This document shows positions 1-8,379 of a stretch of DNA of 64,000 bases, one piece after another (position 1 is the first letter of the stretch; each line of letters starts with the position of its first letter). The stretch covers positions 62,001-126,000 of the forward strand of contig CALFMO010000063.1 in assembly GCA_937879855.1 (NCBI GenBank), in the 5' to 3' direction. The notes under the pieces were generated by a model that was not told where the DNA came from, made no database searches, and saw only the letters and a program-made list of their open reading frames with translations. Made by a program: the position numbers and the translations under genes. The DNA is from an uncultured Acidobacteriaceae bacterium. GTDB taxonomy: Bacteria; Acidobacteriota; Terriglobia; Terriglobales; Acidobacteriaceae.

Positions 1-1697
1 TAGACGGTGCCTGGGGTTATTAATTGTTGTTTTTTGAATGAGGTGCGGTAGCGGGCCCGGACAATTCCGTCGCCAAGAATTCTCGCGTAACCATCGGGGC
101 CGAGATCATTGAGAATGGCGGTAAAATCGGTGTCGCGAGCGTCGGTGGCGGCGAACAGCGTTACCAGGATTCTGCCCGTGACTTCTACGTCCTGATCGAG
201 CGCCGGCGTCGCATATATAAGGATGTCATCGCGATGCTGGATCGCGCGCCGGTCGCGCGCGCCATCAACATCATCCGACAGATAATCCTGCCACGGCTCG
301 ACATTGCCGTAGGTAGGAACTGGATCCTCGGGATCGTAAATGAAGACATCAACGGACTCCGAACCGGGCTCCGCGGTACTCAGTTGACCATCTCCAAAAC
401 GGCTGTTGGCTTTTCCTGAACTGTGAAAGTGATATTTCGTCGCAACGGCCCTGCTGATCGGCCATTGCCTTTCACCCCGCCACTTGTTGTCGCCCATGAT
501 GAACACGTGCACAGGAGGTTCATCCATGACGCCGTTCGAGATTCCCTTGAGCCAGAAGTCGTACCAGCGTAGCTTCACCGGCTGAAAGTCGGCGTCGGCC
601 TGGGGACCGAAGTCAATATCTCCGGTCTTTCTGATGTACGCGTTGTGTCTCCACGGCCCAATGATGAGACGATGTTTGTCGCGCAGTTCGGGCGGGCCGT
701 AGAGCATCATCTCCATGTAGTTATTGATGGTGTCCTGCTGAACCTGGTCATACCAGCCGGTAATATTCAGCGTGGGCACCTTGACCTGGGAATATTTCCC
801 CGGCGTCATCTGGTTTACTGCGGGCCACTCGGCCACGCTGAAGCGCCAGTATTCGTCGTGGTCGGAATGATCGAGAAAGTCCTGCCAGAGCTGCACCCGC
901 TTGCCAACGAAAGTCTGATCCATCGTACGCAAAGGCAAATGATGATAGATTTTCTCCCAATCGAAAAAGGGACGAAGATCGTCGTTATTCGTATGACTTC
1001 CGGCCAGTTTGGTCAGGAAAAGGGTGCTGTTTCCCAATTGGAACGCCCCGCCGGGGTAAACATTGTTGTAGTGGTCACCGGGGCTACACTCCGGAACCAA
1101 CGCGGCTAAATAAGGACTTCCAAGATAAGCGCCCATCCACTGCACCATGGCAAGATATGAGGGGCCCTGCATCGCGATCTTTCGCGCCGACCAAGGGCGC
1201 TCGCCTAGCCAGTTAAGGACATCCTGTACGTCTGTTCCTTCAAAGCCGCCTTGCTTCCAATCCTCATGCCAATAAAGATAAGAAGTGCCGCCCGAGCCGT
1301 AGCGGCCGCGCAGGTCGACTCCGGCGAAGGCATATCCACGCGAGGCATAATACTGCGCCTCGGTCGTCACCCAATGGCTGGTGGAATCGTACGGCGTGTA
1401 CATCAGGATCACCGGATATTTGCCCGATCTTTTCGGGCGCCAGATGTTTGCCGAGAGTTGGACTCCATCTCGCAGGGGAATCTTGACGTCGAATTCGAAC
1501 ATCAGGTCGTGCTCAGGTTGGGAAAGCGCTTTTCTCCATGCTGCGTCCGGTTCAAAAAACCACGCTCCCTGAACTGCCCCTTTCTCGGACGGGACTTCCG
1601 CTTCCAAAGCACCAGTTACGGCCATGGCACTCCCGAGGGCAAGCGAACTCGTTCCCGCCGTTTTCAGAAAGTTTCTGCGCGTCCAATGGCATTGCAT
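1..1697 (-). CDS. CocE/NonD family hydrolase, Tat-exported, 3' end beyond window
   Basis: Serine hydrolase of the CocE/NonD (X-Pro dipeptidyl-peptidase S15-like) family, probably acting on esters or amides outside the cytoplasm. The N-terminus begins MQCHWTRRNFLKTAG, a twin-arginine signal. The mature part has the family start 'VKIPLRDGVQLSANIWRP', the nucleophile region reads GPSYLAMVQW (family consensus GxSYxG, so the last Gly is Ala here), and later come 'LNITGWYDQ' and 'IIGPWRHN' with the distal His. The start at 1697 is chosen because an in-frame stop lies just upstream and AGCGAGG precedes it. The gene is truncated by the window edge, so the C-terminal jelly-roll is incomplete. It is a paralogue of the protein at 9719-11629. 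The substrate is unknown. Confidence 0.88.
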   Translation of the reverse strand, partial: MQCHWTRRNFLKTAGTSSLALGSAMAVTGALEAEVPSEKGAVQGAWFFEPDAAWRKALSQPEHDLMFEFDVKIPLRDGVQLSANIWRPKRSGKYPVILMYTPYDSTSHWVTTEAQYYASRGYAFAGVDLRGRYGSGGTSYLYWHEDWKQGGFEGTDVQDVLNWLGERPWSARKIAMQGPSYLAMVQWMGAYLGSPYLAALVPECSPGDHYNNVYPGGAFQLGNSTLFLTKLAGSHTNNDDLRPFFDWEKIYHHLPLRTMDQTFVGKRVQLWQDFLDHSDHDEYWRFSVAEWPAVNQMTPGKYSQVKVPTLNITGWYDQVQQDTINNYMEMMLYGPPELRDKHRLIIGPWRHNAYIRKTGDIDFGPQADADFQPVKLRWYDFWLKGISNGVMDEPPVHVFIMGDNKWRGERQWPISRAVATKYHFHSSGKANSRFGDGQLSTAEPGSESVDVFIYDPEDPVPTYGNVEPWQDYLSDDVDGARDRRAIQHRDDILIYATPALDQDVEVTGRILVTLFAATDARDTDFTAILNDLGPDGYARILGDGIVRARYRTSFKKQQLITPGTV

Positions 1698-1745
1698 GGC
1701 CGACCTCGCTTAATGTTCAGATTTCCACCAGTAAAGTGTGTTCCT

Positions 1746-1774
1746 CAATTACAGGCGACCGCCAATGCTGTCAA
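1746..1774 (-). promoter_or_regulatory. Promoter of the CocE-like gene
   Basis: On the minus strand TTGACA (1774-1769) and TAATTG (1751-1746) are separated by 17 bp, about 50 bp upstream of the start at 1697. The bases before the -35 (ACGTTTGCGC) weakly resemble those before the sox and hyu -35 elements (CGTTTGTA-like), so co-regulation is possible but not shown. Confidence 0.5.
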
Positions 1775-1901
1775 GCGCAAACGTTTTAATATGGGAAGAA
1801 CAGGCTGCTTTATCCGCACAGAGAATTCATCATCAGGAATGGGAATTGCGCGCATTCCGCTTAACGCGATTCTTGGCGCCTGATAATACTGCGCGCTTAG
1901 C

Positions 1902-3029
1902 CTATTCTCGGAGAGGAGCTTCGTCTTTCTGTGGATAGAAGTCCGAGATGTTGTCCGTGGTCAGAACGACATGATCCGTGTGAGTCACAAGAGGAGGATG
2001 TTCTCCTTCGCATATTTTTATAGCCAGCTTAAGCACGCGCATCCCATAACTTTCAGGAAAATAAGCTACGGACGCTCTCAGTGGACCGCCCCGCAAAATA
2101 TGGCGACGGCCCTCAGCCGTTCCTCCCTGACCGACCACCACCGAACGGTCCTGCCAACCAGCTTCTCGCAAGGCGCGTGTCGCGCCGATGGCCAGCGGAT
2201 CAGAAAAGGCCGCCACCATTAAATAAGGCGCCCGTCGCACCAATTTTTGAATGAAACGTTTGGTTAAGGTATAGCCCTCCTGAGCCGTTACTCCTGGCGC
2301 GGCGAATTCGATCTCGGGCGCGGTCCAGCCTCGCGCTCGCTGACCGAGCGCGTCGAGTAAACCGACCTTGCGAGTGTTCTGCGTCGATCCTAATCCTTTC
2401 GAAGGAATAATAAGGCAGGTGACTGCGCTTCCTCGGGAATGCTTACGCGCAAATCGCAATAAATAGTCGCCGGCGAGCCAACCTGTCTTGTAGCTGTCGG
2501 CGCCGAAATAATAGGCTCCCGGCTGAGGAAAATTGAGCGCAATCGCGGGGACATTGGCGCTGTGGCATTTCGCGGCAATCACGTGGCTCAGCGCTTCATT
2601 GCGCTGATGCTCAATCAATACGTCGATACCTTCACTCAAAAGCTGCTCGGCGTTTGCCAACGCTTTCGAAGGGTTGTCTTCATTGTCAGCGGCAATAAGC
2701 GCGACTCCAAACTGCCGCGCAGCCGCCACCACGCTTCGCGTTACCTCGCTGGCAAATGTGATTTTTCCGAGAGCGGCATACCCAATTCGTAGTCTCTTTC
2801 GCGAGGGCGCGAGTACATAGCGTCTCTTGCCAGGTGCGCGTGTGACATAACCGCGTTTTGCCAACGTGTACACGAAGCGAAACGCGGAGGTGTAAGGCAG
2901 CTTGGCGCGCTTGGCGATTTCAGTGATCGAGAGTTGCTCCGTGTTGTCGGTAAAGCTCTCCAATACATCGAGGGTTTTGGCCGCAGCTTCTATGAAATAG
3001 CGATTTTTGTCGCCGAACTCAGAGTCCAT
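1902..3029 (-). CDS. IclR-type HTH fused to a periplasmic-binding-protein-like sensor: transcriptional regulator
   Basis: A 375-aa regulator. Residues ~10-75 look like an IclR N-terminal winged helix ('AAKTLDVLESF', 'LSITEIAKRAKLPYTSAFRFVYTLAKRGYV'). Residues ~90-350 are not the IclR effector domain but a type-I periplasmic-binding-protein fold as in RbsB/LacI: 'GVALIAADNEDNPSKALANAEQLLSEGIDVLI', 'VPAIALNFPQPGAYYFGADSYKTGWLAGDYL', 'APYLMVAAFSDPLAIGATRALREAGW'. A cytosolic ligand, likely a sugar or amine, would be sensed there. There is no signal peptide. Start 3029 is preceded by GGGAGA. It is divergent from the sox operon, and the 3030-3186 spacer contains an operator block repeated upstream of hyuBA, so it probably controls both. 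The swap of sensor domain is unusual. Confidence 0.85.
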   Translation of the reverse strand: MDSEFGDKNRYFIEAAAKTLDVLESFTDNTEQLSITEIAKRAKLPYTSAFRFVYTLAKRGYVTRAPGKRRYVLAPSRKRLRIGYAALGKITFASEVTRSVVAAARQFGVALIAADNEDNPSKALANAEQLLSEGIDVLIEHQRNEALSHVIAAKCHSANVPAIALNFPQPGAYYFGADSYKTGWLAGDYLLRFARKHSRGSAVTCLIIPSKGLGSTQNTRKVGLLDALGQRARGWTAPEIEFAAPGVTAQEGYTLTKRFIQKLVRRAPYLMVAAFSDPLAIGATRALREAGWQDRSVVVGQGGTAEGRRHILRGGPLRASVAYFPESYGMRVLKLAIKICEGEHPPLVTHTDHVVLTTDNISDFYPQKDEAPLRE

Positions 3030-3085
3030 GCCGTTCTCCCTGCACTGTCATATGGGTAAATTCGCTGAGCGAATATAATACATTC

Positions 3086-3140
3086 AATATCTGTAACGCG
3101 AATAGTTTGTCTTGACAGTGGCCAATGCAGAAGATAAGTT
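3086..3140 (+). promoter_or_regulatory. Putative operator plus sigma70-type promoter of the sox operon
   Basis: TTGACA at 3112-3117 and TAAGTT at 3135-3140 have 17-bp spacing. The 31 bases from 3086 to the end of the -35 contain TGTAACGCG and GTTTGT, and match 17808-17839 upstream of hyuB at all but about four positions. The conserved block abuts the -35, as expected for an activator or repressor site. The TTG inside the -35 is unlikely to be a start codon. Confidence 0.6.
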
Positions 3141-3186
3141 GCCCAAATTGCAGAGAATGGCGGAGCTGATCCTTCAAGGAGAAAAC

Positions 3187-4350
3187 ATGGCGGAGACGGC
3201 GGATGCGGTTGTAATCGGTGGCGGAATCCTGGGAGTGAGTACCGCCTATTACTTGGGCAAACTCGGGTTCGGAAAGATTGTGCTGCTTGAAAAACAGACG
3301 CTCGCCTCCGGTTCCACGGGAAAGTCAGCCGCGGTGGTTCGTTCGTTCTATTCCAATGAAGTGTGCGTTCAGTTGGCCCGGCGAGCAGTAGACATGTTTC
3401 AGAGCTTCAACGATGAATTGGGCGAGGATATCGGGTTCAAGCGGATCGGCTATATGGTCATCACCGATCAGCCAAAGACAGTCGATCGAGTCCTCGAACT
3501 CCACAAGAAATATGGAATCGTGTCGGCAAAGCTGTCCGCCCAGGAAGTGAAGAAAATGTTACCCCACATGAATGTCGAGGACGTTGTAGCCGCAGGGTAC
3601 GAGCCCGATTCAGGCTATGCCGATCCACATTTGACGGTAATGGCACTGGTGCAGAAGGCGCGGGGACTGGGACTAAAAACATTTCAGAAAAGGCACGCTG
3701 AACGAATCAACGCGAATAACGGCAAGATCATATCCGTTGACACCAACAAGGGTCCGATCTCCACCCCGATAGTTCTAAACGCCGGCGGACCCTGGGCTTC
3801 CCAAGTGCATCCATTCCCTGACATTCCGCTGCCACTTCGGTTGAGCAGGGAGCAGGACAGCGTCATCGAACCGCCGGAAGCATTTCACAACAACCCGGTA
3901 GTGTCGGATGCAATTCTAGGTCAATATTCCCGTTCAGATTCCGGCGGCCGTCTCCTCGCGGGATTGGGATATCCAAAGGAGGAGGAGCCTTGTGATCCGG
4001 ATTACTTCGACGAGCGCTCTGACCAAGACTTTGCCGACAAGTTGGCAGAAAAGCTCGTGCAGCGCTTTCCTTCTTTAGCAACCGCTAAATTTCTGCACGG
4101 CTGGGCTGGAATGTACACCATCACGCCTGATTGGCACCCTATCGTTGGGAAATGCCCGGGAACGGAAGGATATTACCTGGCCGTTGGCGGCAGCGGGCAT
4201 TCATTCAAGATCGGACCACCGATTGGTGAATCGCTGGCTGCGATGATTGCCGGAAAAGAACCCCCGATTAACATTTCTGCGTTACGATTTGAAAGATTTA
4301 AAGAGAATCAGGTGTTCGGTTCAGTCTGGGGCCCGGGCAACCGAGCTTAA
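3187..4350 (+). CDS. FAD-dependent amine/amino-acid oxidoreductase (DAO family)
   Basis: A 387-aa flavoprotein of the D-amino-acid oxidase/sarcosine oxidase beta superfamily. The N-terminal Rossmann motif is 'DAVVIGGGILGVSTAYYL', followed by 'GSTGKSAAVVRSFYS', and the C-terminal FAD-contact region is 'GWAGMYTITPDWHPIVG...GHSFKIGP'. It would oxidise a secondary or tertiary amine. It lacks the RHDAV-type segment seen in the SoxB-like protein at 8363, so it is probably not the FMN-carrying subunit but an additional dehydrogenase or alternative beta subunit. The start at 3187 is chosen because AAGGAG lies 5-11 bases upstream; a longer TTG-initiated form from 3112 would begin inside the promoter. 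First gene of the sox-type operon. Confidence 0.85.
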   Translation: MAETADAVVIGGGILGVSTAYYLGKLGFGKIVLLEKQTLASGSTGKSAAVVRSFYSNEVCVQLARRAVDMFQSFNDELGEDIGFKRIGYMVITDQPKTVDRVLELHKKYGIVSAKLSAQEVKKMLPHMNVEDVVAAGYEPDSGYADPHLTVMALVQKARGLGLKTFQKRHAERINANNGKIISVDTNKGPISTPIVLNAGGPWASQVHPFPDIPLPLRLSREQDSVIEPPEAFHNNPVVSDAILGQYSRSDSGGRLLAGLGYPKEEEPCDPDYFDERSDQDFADKLAEKLVQRFPSLATAKFLHGWAGMYTITPDWHPIVGKCPGTEGYYLAVGGSGHSFKIGPPIGESLAAMIAGKEPPINISALRFERFKENQVFGSVWGPGNRA

Positions 4351-4505
4351 GGCAACTTCGATTCGGTGGCTTGAGTTATGCCCTCGCCGGCGCTCGGGAA
4401 TCAGGTATGAAGTGTCAGAGAAGTGTTTCCGTTAAAGCGGGTTGATCCGCGCAAACTGTTTTATTCAGCTGGCGTGAAAGAGTGCAGTCAAACCAGGAGA
4501 GATTC

Positions 4506-4769
4506 GTGTCTTTTGTAATCCAATGCCCAAATTGCGGATCTCGCAGCGCCTACGAATTTCGGTTCGGAGGTGAAGTGCGCCGGCGTCCTTCACTACAGGC
4601 GTCGGATGACGAATGGGCCGATTATGTGTACAACCGCGCCAACCTCAATGGTCTTCAACAGGAATGGTGGTATCACCGTGACGGCTGTGGCAAATGGTTT
4701 ATGGCGGAGCGAGATACGACTTGCAATGAAGTGAAGGCCACGTACTGGATTGAAGAACCTGCTCAATGA
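4506..4769 (+). CDS. soxD: Sarcosine oxidase delta subunit-like zinc protein
   Basis: A small 87-aa protein with the SoxD pattern: CPNCG near the N-terminus and HRDGC about 60 residues on. This matches the Cys-Cys-His-Cys zinc ligands of heterotetrameric sarcosine oxidase delta. 'QEWWYHRDGCGKWF' is a typical SoxD signature. GTG 4506 is preferred to GTG 4482 because AGGAGA sits directly upstream. It overlaps soxA by four bases (ATGA), implying translational coupling. It is a structural subunit of the amine oxidase complex in the cytoplasm. Confidence 0.93.
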   Translation: MSFVIQCPNCGSRSAYEFRFGGEVRRRPSLQASDDEWADYVYNRANLNGLQQEWWYHRDGCGKWFMAERDTTCNEVKATYWIEEPAQ

Positions 4770-7660
4770 CTACCAAGGGAAAACGTCTTGCCCCGAAGCC
4801 GTCACAGCAGGTCGATCAGTCGCGGGCGGTGAATTTTTACTACGACGGACAGCGGGTGTCGGGGTTGGCAGGGGATACGGTGGCATCGGCTCTTTTCGCC
4901 GAAGGCCGTCGCATATTTTCGCGCAGCTTTAAGTATCATCGGCCCCGCGGACTGCTGTGCTGCTCGGGCGATTGTCCGAATTGCATTATGGAAGTGGACG
5001 GCAAGCCCAATGTGCGGGCGTGTCGCACCGCAATAAAAGATGGCATGCAGGTGTTGTCGCAGCATGCTTGGCCCTCCGTCGATCATGATGCGCTGCGGAT
5101 CATCGAAAGCTTCGACCGTTTTCTTCCCATTGGTTTTTACTACAAAGCGTTATACAAGCCTCGCCTGCTTTGGGAAGTTGCCGAACCCATCATTCGTCGA
5201 CTCGCAGGAATGGGGAGGGTCCGAGACGGCGAATGCGGACACATCGAATACGAATACCAGTATGAATTTGTCGATGTCCTCGTGGTTGGCGGAGGTCCCG
5301 CGGGAATGGAAGCCGCGCTCACTGCGGCCGAAGCGGGCAATTCGGTGTTGCTGGTTGACAATGAGACTCGGTTGGGCGGCCACCTGCTGTACGAGGCCAG
5401 AACCTACAGTTATCAGTCCATTGACCGACCGGGCTATGAAATAGCAGATCTCCTGGAATCAGCCTTGCGCGCACAACCGAAAGTGCGGGTGCTGTCCGGG
5501 GCGACTGCGTTCGGCGGCTACGAGGGCAATCTTGTTCCCGTGCTTCACGGCGAAACGCTCATTCATGTGCGGTATAAGAGCCTGGTGCTGGCAACCGGCT
5601 GTCACCAATACCCATCCGTATTCCGCAACAATGATCTGCCTGGCGTGATGCTTTCGCGCGCGGCATTGCGCTTGATCAACTTGTTTGGATTGCTTCCTGG
5701 CAGCAAGGCAGTGGTTGCCACTTCCAATGATGAAGGCTACTTTGCCGCTCTGGAATGCTCGCGCGCAGGTATGACGATTGCAGCCCTCGTGGATGCAAGG
5801 CCCTCCCCCTCGACTCTGCCGCTGCAAGCGGCGGAATTGAAATCTGCCGGAGTCCCCATTTTCACTGGAATGACGATTCACGAGGCGCATGGCTCGGGCG
5901 CGGTTGTAGCGGCGACTATACGAGCGGCGGAAGGCAGTCCCGCTTCCACTGAACGTACCATTCCCTGCGATGCCATTCTGCTATCGACTTCCTGGCATGG
6001 GAACTCAGCCCTATTGCTTCAACTCGGGTGTCAGCTTGGTCTCGATAAGGAAATTGGCCAGCCAATTCCCAACAAAATGGCCGCCGGCATATTCGCAGCC
6101 GGAGAAGTTCTGGGATTGCGTTCGCTGCCCACGATACTCGAATCCGGGCGTTTGAGCGGCAGCGGGGCCCGGCAACACGTTCGGCAGCAAAGCTCAAATT
6201 GGTGGGAGGAATCGCAGAGGCTGCTCTCCCAAACCCGCCAAGAGTCGAAAGCGTTCTCCATTCCGGCAACCACGGATCAGAAGAAAAATTTCGTCTGTCT
6301 CTGCGAAGACGTTGTCGAAAAAGACTTAAGACAGGGCGTTACAGAAGGCTTCGACGAAATCGAAACTTTGAAGCGCTACAGCACAGTTTCAATGGGGCCG
6401 TGCCAGGGCCGCATGTGTTCTCGCAGTTCTACCGAGATATGCGGCCTAGCGACGGAGCGCGATTTTGGAGCTGTTGGCACCACCACGGCCCGCCCTCCTA
6501 TTCACCCCATTCCCCTCGGAGTCCTCGCCGGTCCGGAGTTCCATCCCGTCAAGTACACGAGCATGCATTACAAGCATGCTGCATTAACGAAACAGTTCCT
6601 GGACATGGGCGTGTGGAAGCGGCCCGAAGTCTATTCGTCGGTGGCGGAAGAATACGATGCCGTGCGCAACCGTGTCGGCCTTATCGACGTCAGCACTCTC
6701 GGTAAACTCGTGGTGAAGGGAAAAGACGCTCCCGCTCTACTCGACAACGTCTACACTCATTGGTTTTCCACCCTGAAGCCGGGACGGACCCGTTACGGCG
6801 TCATCTGCGATGAGGCTGGAATCATTTTGGATGATGGCACGGTAGCACGACTCGCGCCCGACCATTATTACGTTACGACTTCCAGCGGAAACGTAGACGT
6901 TATCGAGCAATGGATGAAATGGTTGTCAACAGGGACCGGGTGGTGCGTTCACGTGGTGAATATCACATCGGGAATCGCCGCCGTGAATCTTGCCGGACCT
7001 GAGGCCCGAGGCGTTCTAAGCAAGCTTACCGATGTCGACGTTTCTGCAGCGGCGTTCCCCTACATGGCATGTCGCGAAGGCAATGTGGCCGGCGTGCCGG
7101 CAATTTTGCTTCGGGTGGGTTTCGTGGGTGAGACCGGGTGGGAAATTCATTTTCCCGCGGAATACGGTGAGTACCTGTGGGACGAGTTGTTGGAAGCCGG
7201 GGCCGCTGCGGACATTCGTCCATTCGGAGTCGAGACGCAGAGGCTGCTGAGATTGGAAAAAAAGCACATCATCGTCGGCCAGGATACAGATGCTCTTGCG
7301 AATCCCTACGATTGCGACATGAGTTGGGTGGTGAAGCTCGATAAGCCTGATTTTATCGGGCGGTATGCGCTCGAAAACATGAAGGATCAGGTCGGTCAGA
7401 ACCGGTTGGTCGGCTTCCATTCACCCGGTGAAGGGCAGCCCGACGACGGCAATGCAATTGTCATCAATGGAAAGCTAGCTGGTCGGGTAACCAGCGTTCG
7501 TTTCAGCCCCCTGCTCAAGAAATACATTGGATTAGCCTGGGTGCCTGCGAACGATGCCAAGCCGGGGGCAGCTTTTAGCATTTATGCAAATGGGAAGGTC
7601 CATTCAGCGGTCGTCGTAGAAAAACCCTTTTACGACCCCGAAGGGAAAAGGTTGAAATGA
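4766..7660 (+). CDS. soxA: Sarcosine oxidase alpha-like subunit with retained iron-sulphur cysteines
   Basis: A 964-aa subunit with the SoxA order. An N-terminal ferredoxin-like domain (~25-105) is followed by an FAD/NAD Rossmann domain ('VDVLVVGGGPAGMEAALTAAE', ~170-480), a BFD-like segment (~510-560) and a C-terminal GcvT/aminomethyltransferase fold (~600-960) that in this family passes the one-carbon unit to tetrahydrofolate. Oddly, both small domains keep Cys sets: CCSGDCPNC...RAC near residues 65-87, and CLCED...GPCQGRMC near 511-555. Classical SoxA has lost these, whereas HcnA/opine-oxidase-type subunits bind [2Fe-2S] there. Electron transfer to a respiratory acceptor rather than O2 is therefore plausible. 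Overlaps soxD and soxG by four bases each. Confidence 0.92.
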   Translation: MTTKGKRLAPKPSQQVDQSRAVNFYYDGQRVSGLAGDTVASALFAEGRRIFSRSFKYHRPRGLLCCSGDCPNCIMEVDGKPNVRACRTAIKDGMQVLSQHAWPSVDHDALRIIESFDRFLPIGFYYKALYKPRLLWEVAEPIIRRLAGMGRVRDGECGHIEYEYQYEFVDVLVVGGGPAGMEAALTAAEAGNSVLLVDNETRLGGHLLYEARTYSYQSIDRPGYEIADLLESALRAQPKVRVLSGATAFGGYEGNLVPVLHGETLIHVRYKSLVLATGCHQYPSVFRNNDLPGVMLSRAALRLINLFGLLPGSKAVVATSNDEGYFAALECSRAGMTIAALVDARPSPSTLPLQAAELKSAGVPIFTGMTIHEAHGSGAVVAATIRAAEGSPASTERTIPCDAILLSTSWHGNSALLLQLGCQLGLDKEIGQPIPNKMAAGIFAAGEVLGLRSLPTILESGRLSGSGARQHVRQQSSNWWEESQRLLSQTRQESKAFSIPATTDQKKNFVCLCEDVVEKDLRQGVTEGFDEIETLKRYSTVSMGPCQGRMCSRSSTEICGLATERDFGAVGTTTARPPIHPIPLGVLAGPEFHPVKYTSMHYKHAALTKQFLDMGVWKRPEVYSSVAEEYDAVRNRVGLIDVSTLGKLVVKGKDAPALLDNVYTHWFSTLKPGRTRYGVICDEAGIILDDGTVARLAPDHYYVTTSSGNVDVIEQWMKWLSTGTGWCVHVVNITSGIAAVNLAGPEARGVLSKLTDVDVSAAAFPYMACREGNVAGVPAILLRVGFVGETGWEIHFPAEYGEYLWDELLEAGAAADIRPFGVETQRLLRLEKKHIIVGQDTDALANPYDCDMSWVVKLDKPDFIGRYALENMKDQVGQNRLVGFHSPGEGQPDDGNAIVINGKLAGRVTSVRFSPLLKKYIGLAWVPANDAKPGAAFSIYANGKVHSAVVVEKPFYDPEGKRLK

Positions 7661-8379
7661 AGACACCATATAGGCTCACTCCTATGCATGCCTGGCACAC
7701 ACAGAATGGAGCACAGACCTCGGTGCTGGACGGCTGGGTGCGAGTTTTGGCCTATGGTGATTCGCAGGCGGAAATTCAAACCTGCCGTGGCGACGTCGGT
7801 ATTTGCGATGTCTCGCCAATTGTGAAGATCGACGTTCGAGGTAAAAGAAGTGGCGAACTCCTTCAGCAGGTCTCAGGAGTGCCGATGCCAGAAGTGGGCC
7901 ACTGTGCGTCGTTTACAGAGAAGGGCTACTCCAAGCCCATGTATGTTGCTCGTCTTGCTAAAGATAAGTACCTCGTGTTAGCCAAGGCAGGGCTGCGGGA
8001 ACAGCTTTACAGAACCCTGGCGGACGAAGCTCTGGAGCATGGATGCGCCCACATAAATGACGTAACCTCAGCTTACGCCGCAGTCCACTTTGTTGGTCCG
8101 ATGGCAACGACGCTACTCAAGAAGCTGGGATCGGCTCCCATCGATCACATTCAGCTGGATCGGTGTGTGCAGGCGGCGACCGCTCGTGTGTGGAGTCTGC
8201 TGATTCACCATGAAGCTCGCCAGGGCACCGCGTGGCTGATGCTGGTGTCTCGGGACTTCGGAGAATATGTGTGGGAGTCGGTGCTGGCGGCGGGACAAAA
8301 ATTCGGCATTCGGCCTATTGGGATGTTGGCGGCTCAGGTGATCACCGGCATGGAGGAAGTCGATGTGGCAACTCTTTAG
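7657..8379 (+). CDS. soxG: Sarcosine oxidase gamma-like subunit
   Basis: A 240-aa protein with a GcvT-like fold, placed exactly where soxG lies in sox operons. It starts within the stop of soxA (ATGA) and overlaps the next gene by 17 bases. Features include 'YGDSQAEIQTCRGDVGICDVSPIVKIDVRGKRSGELLQQV' (in pieces typical of SoxG/GcvT) and 'DFGEYVWESVLAAGQKFGIRPIGMLA'. The gamma subunit is a structural partner in the tetramer without its own flavin. Sequence conservation in this family is low, so the assignment leans on position and length. Confidence 0.85.
   Translation: MKTPYRLTPMHAWHTQNGAQTSVLDGWVRVLAYGDSQAEIQTCRGDVGICDVSPIVKIDVRGKRSGELLQQVSGVPMPEVGHCASFTEKGYSKPMYVARLAKDKYLVLAKAGLREQLYRTLADEALEHGCAHINDVTSAYAAVHFVGPMATTLLKKLGSAPIDHIQLDRCVQAATARVWSLLIHHEARQGTAWLMLVSRDFGEYVWESVLAAGQKFGIRPIGMLAAQVITGMEEVDVATL

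Noticed and set aside
3112..3186. TTG start at 3112 extending the first oxidoreductase by 25 residues
   Set aside because: The TTG is part of a good -35 element, and ATG 3187 has a proper ribosome-binding site.
4351..4505. Glycine riboswitch or other leader RNA between the first oxidoreductase and soxD
   Set aside because: No recognisable aptamer core; the gap simply lacks features.
5459..5890. Long antisense frames inside soxA and other large genes
   Set aside because: GC-rich coding DNA gives long shadow frames; composition and lack of motifs mark them as non-genes.
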